64,000 nt of DNA from assembly GCA_905221605.1 (NCBI GenBank), contig CAJNDS010002096.1, positions 491,001 through 555,000 of the forward strand. Reading direction: 5' to 3'. The translations under genes and the position numbers were made by a program. This stretch comes from Symbiodinium natans (lineage: Eukaryota > Sar > Dinophyceae > Suessiales > Symbiodiniaceae). This document shows, piece by piece, positions 58,873 through 64,000 of the stretch. Within the stretch, counting starts at the first letter, position 1. The number at the start of each line of letters is the position of its first letter. The notes under the pieces were generated by a model. It ran no database searches and was not told where the DNA came from. It saw only the letters and a list, made by a program, of their open reading frames with translations.

Positions 58873-59726
58873 GCGGCTCTTCTTTCTCTCATGCCCACCC
58901 AATTCCCTCATCTTCCTCTCCCCTCCCCTCCTCTCCTCCTGCCGCTCTCTCAGTCCTTTCACGGCTCCAGCTGAAGAATACCTCTAACTACTGCTATGTT
59001 AACGCCACAATTTTATCGCTGCTGTCGACCTCTATTATTGATCCGAACCTGCGCTCCCTACAAGCTCTCCACACCCTGCTGATAGGCCCGGAAGGCACAG
59101 CAGGTCCTTCCGCCCTCAACGTAGTAAACTCATTCCAGCTCAGGAACTTGCTGCCACGATGGCGCTTCGATGGCACACAACAGGACTCAGCGGAGTTCCT
59201 ACAGTGCTTACTCACAGCAGCCTCGGACAGCCCTCTCACACGCAGATGGGCCACAGTCGACCCAGCATCGGGAAGGCTGGCTGATGAGGGAGGCCCCATC
59301 GTAATGCTGCTACAACATTCAACTAGCAGCACGCTGCAGTCCTTGATAGATGCCTGGTCAGTAACCCCTCCTGACTCCGCACTGATGGGGCAGCAGACGC
59401 ACGCCATCCTTGCAGTAGCCAGATTCACAGGGGCAGGTAAGAACCACCACCCAGTCACTGCTATTAATGGAGATCTCACAATCCCAGTGTTACAGGGCGG
59501 AGTTATTAGCAGAGAGCACGCTTTTGTTCAGTCTTGTATTTTCCACATAGGACCCTCCCCACACAGTGGCCACTACCGCACTATATGGAGGTCATCGCCC
59601 ACCTCGCCCTGGCAGTCGACCGATGACCAGCGCAGCTCTCAGCGAGCTACGGAATCAGACCAGCGGCAAGTAAGACACGGATCTTACCTCTTCTTTCTTA
59701 CCTTTCGAGCGGAAGTACCTGCATGA
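58476..59726 (+). CDS. C19 ubiquitin-specific protease domain of the retroelement (-1 frame)
   Basis: Open from 58476, with no in-frame ATG needed if reached by frameshift from the upstream ORF. It overlaps that ORF by about 400 bases. It completes the third finger (HIHQEHRKAW), adds a C2HC finger (CPYC..H..C) and a Ser/Pro/Gln linker, then the protease: Cys box NTSNYCYVNA (Cys codon 58992), QQDSAEFLQCLL, His box SGHYRTIW (His codon 59571), WQSTDDQ (Asp) and YLFFLTF. This is the normal order of a USP deubiquitinase, and the triad looks intact. The domain is compact (about 250 residues), with no zinc-ribbon insertion seen. It would remove ubiquitin from the element's own proteins or from host factors; that role is inferred. 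A single lost G at 58486-58491 would equally explain the frame change. Confidence 0.9.
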   Translation, partial: SYQGEVHIHQEHRKAWDALHTETAVQCRKLGTEIFKGSSCPYCRKPVTDRRKHPEQCGVLFQIIMGDSFLHQHRTTTGPIQAFFTKAASRPKPKQKQHQQQCTTPSTPKKPTGQLQTPLSFSSNRSDSSQPVSGSSFSHAHPIPSSSSPLPSSPPAALSVLSRLQLKNTSNYCYVNATILSLLSTSIIDPNLRSLQALHTLLIGPEGTAGPSALNVVNSFQLRNLLPRWRFDGTQQDSAEFLQCLLTAASDSPLTRRWATVDPASGRLADEGGPIVMLLQHSTSSTLQSLIDAWSVTPPDSALMGQQTHAILAVARFTGAGKNHHPVTAINGDLTIPVLQGGVISREHAFVQSCIFHIGPSPHSGHYRTIWRSSPTSPWQSTDDQRSSQRATESDQRQVRHGSYLFFLTFRAEVPA

Positions 59727-59764
59727 GTAACGCTTTAGTGGCCGAATTGCGCCAACAGAAGTGA

Positions 59765-59832
59765 GGAGTCGTAAGAACTCCCCACCTCTCTTGAAGAGTC
59801 GTAAGCACTCTTTGCTAGAGCCGTAAGAGCTC
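59765..59832 (+). ncRNA. Three consecutive small hairpins with a constant CGTAAG loop
   Basis: 59765-59781 folds as GGAGT-CGTAAGA-ACTCC. 59794-59812 folds as AAGAGT-CGTAAGC-ACTCTT. 59818-59832 folds as GAGC-CGTAAGA-GCTC. The 7-base loop is nearly invariant, while the stems differ with pairing kept (T:A in the first two, C:G in the third, at the loop-closing pair). They lie 39-106 bases after the protease stop, in the 3' end or an intercistronic part of the element RNA. They could be recognition elements for reverse transcriptase or for translation. Confidence 0.6.
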
Positions 59833-59942
59833 CAAACCACTGGAGCGATGCAGCAGCCTCGGCTTTGCACTGCAGCCAGAGCCTCTCAAACAACTAGAAC
59901 AACAGACTCAGCTAGAACACAGAGAGCCCGGAGAGCGTCGGC

Positions 59943-60587
59943 ATGCTTAGTCAAGACCGTCGGGATGAGCGTCAAGCTGAGAAGCGAGCACGGACATTTG
60001 GGGCGGAACAGCTACCTCGCACAGATGAAGGAGGAGAAATCCATCCACTTTCACCGACAGATCTCACCCGAGGCTTCCTGATTCATGAGGATCAGATAAG
60101 CAGACTGATGCACCAAAGCACGCTGGTGATCAAGATGACAGCCTCAGCACCACTAGCGTCTAAGCTACTCGAAGCAACAGCGCAGTGGAGGCGAGAGCAT
60201 ACCCGAGGCAGGCCACATCCTAAGGGGCCAATCTATGTGACAGTGGCCCACCAGCTACTGTCAGAACTGCAGGAGTCACAGATGCCAAACGGTGTCAACC
60301 AGAATGCCTGGTCAACATTTATGGACGTCCTCTCTGACCTGACCAAGAAGGCACTACCGAACCCCATTCTCGAACAAGAGCTGGTGCACTGTTCAGCTAG
60401 GCTGACAGCAAGAAAAACAGATGTTCTAATAGAATTTCAGCCCCACCTCATGGGCACGCTGCAGAAGCATGCCAGCATCTACGTGAGCGCCATGCAGCTT
60501 CAAGGCGGCGAACTCCTCGGCCGGCGACCGCCCGGAACTCTCTCGCGGAAGGCCAGAGGCTTGCCGATCACGTCTGAGCAAGGATGA
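59943..60587 (+). CDS. ORF of 214 residues, product not recognised
   Basis: From ATG at 59943. The first 30 residues are highly charged (RRDERQAEKRAR). The rest is mainly helical, including ISRLMHQSTLVIKMTASAPL and WSTFMDVLSDLTKKALP. There are no zinc knuckles, RRM or coiled coil that would mark a LINE ORF1. It is intronless and compositionally like the retroelement block. Its stop codon overlaps the next ATG (ATGA at 60584-60587), an arrangement seen where a second ORF is translated by termination-reinitiation. Confidence 0.6.
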   Translation: MLSQDRRDERQAEKRARTFGAEQLPRTDEGGEIHPLSPTDLTRGFLIHEDQISRLMHQSTLVIKMTASAPLASKLLEATAQWRREHTRGRPHPKGPIYVTVAHQLLSELQESQMPNGVNQNAWSTFMDVLSDLTKKALPNPILEQELVHCSARLTARKTDVLIEFQPHLMGTLQKHASIYVSAMQLQGGELLGRRPPGTLSRKARGLPITSEQG

Positions 60588-60907
60588 GCCACCCCGACAC
60601 AGAAGATCCAGCACCCTCTCAGTCTGACACTGTCAGAGCTACCATGGGACACTGTCCCAGCACGCTGCTTAAAGCACTGCTTGTTGCTCAGCTAAGGCTC
60701 CGGCAAGGCCGAAGCTTCTGGCACTGCCAGAGACTAGCAGCCATTTTTTCAGCCCTTCTTTCCACTTTTAATTCTTTCAACAGACCCAAAGCAATAGCGC
60801 GGACATCACAAAATCCCTTTGAGTGTGCACTATGGGCGTCTGTTTGTGATTCTGGCAAGCTGGCAATACAGAACCCGCTTCATGTGCAGCATGGTTATTG
60901 CAGTTAA
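60584..60907 (+). CDS. Possible 107-residue ORF starting in an ATGA overlap
   Basis: It starts inside the stop of the previous ORF. The translation has no recognised domain and a middling, Ser/Leu-rich composition. It contains two odd palindromes (60623-60637 and 60645-60659) near its start, so this may be a structured untranslated segment. Confidence 0.3.
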   Translation: MSHPDTEDPAPSQSDTVRATMGHCPSTLLKALLVAQLRLRQGRSFWHCQRLAAIFSALLSTFNSFNRPKAIARTSQNPFECALWASVCDSGKLAIQNPLHVQHGYCS

Positions 60908-61397
60908 GGGCCATGCCCCATTCCTTGAGTTCGCCACCGGAAGAGACAGTGTGGATGCAGCCACTTCTCTCCCAGTCCTCTCTCCTCTTCCTTCTTCTCT
61001 CCTGCTCTCCTGCTCCCCTTCGCTTGTTTGCACAGACTCCAGCTGCCCGAGCACAAGGCTCAAACTGCTGCTAGGCACAGCCCGGTATACCCTGCCAACG
61101 CTACAACGTGTCATGCCCTTCATTGTGGACGACAACCAATTCCCTCCGGAAAAGTACGAGTACTACTTGCGCCTCTTTCATCAGAACGTTGCAGCTCACA
61201 AACGAGAAGCTGAGCAAGCAGCTAAGCAAGCCACTTCCAGCCTGGAAAGCGTCGACGACAAGCAATCCAGCTCCACAAAGACCAAGTCGACATCGGACGC
61301 CACTGGCCCCCAGCTGACACGCCCGACACGGAAGCCGCCTTCTCCTCCGAAAGCGCGGTCCAAGCAGCAGCCGACAACGCACTGGCGACCGAAATAA
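60882..61397 (+). CDS. ORF of 171 residues with charged tail, product not recognised
   Basis: The open frame extends upstream of the first ATG at 60882. The better-looking part begins near 61111 (MPFIVDDNQFPPEKYEYYLR), followed by a helix rich in Lys and Ala and a Ser/Thr/Pro/Lys tail ending QPTTHWRPK. The first half is Ser/Leu-rich and may be untranslated. No domain was seen. It belongs to the same intronless block. Confidence 0.45.
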   Translation: MCSMVIAVKGHAPFLEFATGRDSVDAATSLPVLSPLPSSLLLSCSPSLVCTDSSCPSTRLKLLLGTARYTLPTLQRVMPFIVDDNQFPPEKYEYYLRLFHQNVAAHKREAEQAAKQATSSLESVDDKQSSSTKTKSTSDATGPQLTRPTRKPPSPPKARSKQQPTTHWRPK

Positions 61398-61728
61398 GCA
61401 ATTGACAAGTGAGAGTCGCGGCACTGCCGAGCTCGCTAACACACACTGTGTGAGGCACCGGAGCGTTCCTCTTTAATTTGGCTCACGCAGCAAGACCGAG
61501 GCAACTGATTTTCAAGCCTGGCACATTTCGAAGAAAACGAGTCAAAAAGAGAGCGAGAGAACACTGACCCATGATCTTAGTAAGACATTGCTGTCACTCA
61601 CCTCTGCCTCCTACCTTTCTTTCTCTCTCCTCTTTCTACTTCTCTCCTGCGATTACTGTGGCAGATCATGTTCAAAAGTTCGGTCACAGCGGCAGGCACA
61701 TTCCTCTTCAGCTCTTGTGCAGCCAGCA

Positions 61729-63486
61729 ATGGCCATGGCGGGAGCTGAGCAACGCAGCAAACAATTCCAGCTGCACGAGGACATGCTGGGCAGGATCACT
61801 GCCCTGCACAAAAGCTCCATCGCCAGGGCACTTACGGAGCCTATGGGCCAGCAAATTGGCCATGGCAACAGTGCGTTCGTGACCACGCTGGCCTACCCGA
61901 CCCCGGAGGGACATCGACTGGTCGTCAAGCGTGCAAAACAGAATCGGGAGGCCGAGATGCAAAAAGAAATTCACCGCCTACGGCGTCTCCCGACGATCCC
62001 CCTCTTTCAGACCATCCTGCACACTGAAATCGGCGCTGCGGTCATGCTCACATTGTACACAGTTGAGGAAGGCATCAAGCAGCACCTCTACCGGAAAAAA
62101 GCCCGAGCAGGATCGACAACCACCTTGCAGACTATCCCCAGCACTGCTGAGGGGGACAAGGATGAGGCACCAGGACACTGTCCTCCTGCCCGAATCCCCT
62201 TTTCAGCATGGAATGAAGACGGCACTCCGGTATACCTGCCAAACCCACTCCAGGCGGAGGAGCATCAATGGTACGACAAAATGGACCAGAGGCACATGAA
62301 AGAGCTCTTCGACACCATCGCTGAGGACATGCAGTGCGCCCTCTCAGTGCTACACCAGCACGGCATCATCCATGCGGACATTCACCTGGGCAACATCATG
62401 TCGTCGCAGTCACTAAGCCACACCAGCCCACAGTGGGTCCTCATTGACTTGGGCGACAATGCGGCAGAGGCCCTTTACTCAATACAGGAAGGGTACGGGG
62501 CGCAAGTCAGAGGAGGAGACCTTCACCGGCCGCCAAGGGTGGACAAGTCGCAATACCACACGGGCAACGGCGACCTCTACCGCCTCTCGCTGACGCTCAG
62601 CAAGCAAATCTTCCCGCTTCTCCTCCACTACACTACAGGTCCAGTGGCTACCATGGGAGCCGACATACCCACGGGAGCGATCTCCAGTGAAACTGCTGAT
62701 GACATGCGACGGTGGGTTACCCAGGCAAAGGCGGAGACACCCCCGGCACACCCCACCTCCATGTGGCCATCGGGATCCTGGCTGAAAAGCGCTAAGAATC
62801 TCATGCTGGTCCTCAAGGTCAGCCTGTGGGACAAGGACGGCAACCCGGTCACCTCAACGCTTACGATCCAACCCCCCATGACAGACGCTGAACGTACTCC
62901 CCAGGAGTGCCTCAGAAGCAATTTCTACGGCAATGCCAACGGCAGGATGGTAGAGGAGGCTCAGTCTTCCAAGAACAAGGGCACGGGCAGCTGGGAGCGC
63001 ACGGCTATTTCCGCCAGATGGACCCTCATGTGTGACCTGAAGACAACCGGCAAGTCCTACCTGAAGGTCAACCAGACAGTCTACCCGTACAAAATGTACG
63101 GGAACAGCAACGGCCGCCTTGTGTTGGAAACGGGCCCACCACCAGCAACGACGGCCAGCCCGGTGCCCTCCAATACAGGAGGACAGAAGAGGGTTAGAGA
63201 CGCTCCAGCCCAATTCGACTACGAGCACTTGTTGATGTCAAGAGGACAAGGCATCTGGGCTGATCCTCCTCCTCCACCGGCGGACGCGAGCGCCAGCTCA
63301 CCTCCAGCGCCAGGCACACCAGAACTTGAGCTTCCACCTCTTCCACTACTACCGACGCACACCGGCTCCATGATGATGAGCAACGCCGACATGGTCATCC
63401 TCAGCACCTGGCTGGCGGCGCTGCCACCTGAACAGCGTCGCATTCTGCAATGGGCGGTGTTCGCCTACTCGCAGGTGTCGCGCTGA
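61729..63486 (+). CDS. Protein kinase-like ORF in the retroelement block
   Basis: 585 codons from ATG at 61729; the frame is open upstream but without ATG. Kinase core: glycine loop IGHGNSAFV (about 43-51), VVK lysine K67, helix-C glutamate E80, catalytic loop HADIHLGN (H215, D217, N222) and metal-binding DLG (D240). All core residues are present. The HADIH form resembles atypical or small-molecule kinases rather than ordinary HRDLK kinases. A 60-residue insertion with Glu/Ser/Pro lies between the lobes. The C-terminal part has two copies of a YGNxNGR motif (about residues 398-405 and 457-464) and a Pro-rich segment before a final helix. Substrate and role are unknown. It may be an accessory gene of the element, a captured host gene, or a neighbour. 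Confidence 0.8.
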   Translation: MAMAGAEQRSKQFQLHEDMLGRITALHKSSIARALTEPMGQQIGHGNSAFVTTLAYPTPEGHRLVVKRAKQNREAEMQKEIHRLRRLPTIPLFQTILHTEIGAAVMLTLYTVEEGIKQHLYRKKARAGSTTTLQTIPSTAEGDKDEAPGHCPPARIPFSAWNEDGTPVYLPNPLQAEEHQWYDKMDQRHMKELFDTIAEDMQCALSVLHQHGIIHADIHLGNIMSSQSLSHTSPQWVLIDLGDNAAEALYSIQEGYGAQVRGGDLHRPPRVDKSQYHTGNGDLYRLSLTLSKQIFPLLLHYTTGPVATMGADIPTGAISSETADDMRRWVTQAKAETPPAHPTSMWPSGSWLKSAKNLMLVLKVSLWDKDGNPVTSTLTIQPPMTDAERTPQECLRSNFYGNANGRMVEEAQSSKNKGTGSWERTAISARWTLMCDLKTTGKSYLKVNQTVYPYKMYGNSNGRLVLETGPPPATTASPVPSNTGGQKRVRDAPAQFDYEHLLMSRGQGIWADPPPPPADASASSPPAPGTPELELPPLPLLPTHTGSMMMSNADMVILSTWLAALPPEQRRILQWAVFAYSQVSR

Positions 63487-63970
63487 GCAACTCCCAAATT
63501 CGTTCGCGCAGGAAAGGGCAAGCACTGCTTAGCCGTTCACGGGACACTGTCCAGACCAAAGTACAGACTGCACTGCAGCAGTACATCAAGTACCTGTACA
63601 GACCAGACAGCTGACCTACCAAGCCGCTGACACAGCTCACGAATCTCACCTTTCACCTTTTCCCGTAAGAGCATTCATTCCTGCCAACCACGGCAGCACC
63701 GGAAGCTAATACTTCAAGGATGCGAAAAAATATTCCCCACAGCCGCTGAGCCACAACTGACCAGCTGCCCAGCTCTCCCCCTGCAGGGCCACAAGCTTGC
63801 TGCGGACACCCTGCGTGGAGCACATCATAGCCCTCCAGCTCAAAGCACTTACGACTAGCTCACATCTCATTTAAGCAACTCTTTGCAACTAATTCACGTA
63901 GCGGCACTGCTTCTCCCATAGGATCGCTCTGGACAGAGACAGACTGAGACAGAGCCTAGCCCGCCCAGCC
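63487..63970. other. No gene supported
   Basis: Contains one GACACTGTC palindrome (63542-63552) and a CGTAAGAGC word near 63665. No open frame of note. Confidence 0.4.
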
Positions 63971-64000
63971 ATGGCAGCCGCGCCAAGGGCCCCGTCACCA
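63971..64000 (+). CDS. Possible start of a further ORF, cut by window end
   Basis: GCCATGGCAGCCGCGCC opens MAAAPRAPSP and is still open at the last base. The ATG context matches that of the kinase-like ORF (GCAATGGCCATGGCG). Ten codons are too few to identify anything. Confidence 0.25.
   Translation, partial: MAAAPRAPSP

Larger units (their letters stand above)
54365..59850 (+). mobile_element. Non-LTR retrotransposon, EEP endonuclease type
   Basis: Its core is one long intronless coding block with endonuclease, reverse transcriptase, zinc fingers and a ubiquitin-specific protease domain. The 5' edge is placed at the end of the trinucleotide array. Only ~300 bp precede the first ORF, so any separate ORF1 is missing or lies downstream. 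No poly(A), terminal repeat or target-site duplication could be identified. The 3' edge is arbitrary, and the downstream ORFs to 63.5 kb may also belong to it. Confidence 0.85.

Noticed and set aside
59760-59840. tRNA anticodon-like arms (7-base loops)
   Set aside because: Loop position 33 would be G rather than T, and no D or T arms flank the hairpins.

Overview
The window looks like nuclear DNA of a dinoflagellate, possibly a symbiodiniacean relative. That is an inference from four things. Genes are broken into many short exons. Intron donors include GC and GA as well as GT, and most acceptors read AG|G. TTTAGGG-like tracts are scattered inside the sequence. Simple-sequence arrays are abundant. 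No rRNA, tRNA, CRISPR array or bacterial operon was recognised. Single-exon ORF calls mislead over most of 0-53 kb, because real coding sequence is in exons of tens to hundreds of bases; the joins given here come from reading protein families across splice sites.

Layout. 0-4.4 kb holds decayed telomere-like repeats, a 45-bp direct repeat, a ~111-bp tandem array full of palindromes, and TA tracts. 4.6-5.5 kb (+) has coding-like exons of an unrecognised gene. 6.4-13.3 kb has mainly minus-strand coding-like exons, including a ubiquitin-like sequence that appears frameshifted, with a few plus-strand exons around 11 kb. 13.5-25.3 kb is mostly non-coding, with a small candidate gene at 19.2-19.7 kb, a long orphan ORF at 20.6-21.5 kb and a duplicated segment at 22.4-23.1 kb.

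25.3-47.5 kb carries three recognisable plus-strand genes in a row, as expected for dinoflagellate unidirectional gene arrangement. They are a three-exon glutaredoxin with an organelle-type leader, whose second intron (3.25 kb) is packed with repeats; a many-exon sphingolipid delta-4 (dihydroceramide) desaturase; and the start of a probable SLC18-like MFS transporter. 47.5-53.4 kb has a few candidate exons and microsatellites.

53.5-64 kb is different in kind. An ~870-bp TTA/TTG array directly abuts an intronless block of long ORFs. First comes a non-LTR retrotransposon protein (EEP endonuclease, reverse transcriptase, zinc fingers). In the -1 frame, overlapping its end, follows a C19 ubiquitin-specific protease domain with an apparently intact Cys/His/Asp triad. 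Then come three small covarying hairpins, three unrecognised ORFs and a kinase-like ORF with all core kinase motifs. The RT-zinc finger-deubiquitinase polyprotein and its possible association with a kinase-like gene is the most unusual content of the window. Whether the downstream ORFs belong to the same element cannot be settled from one copy.
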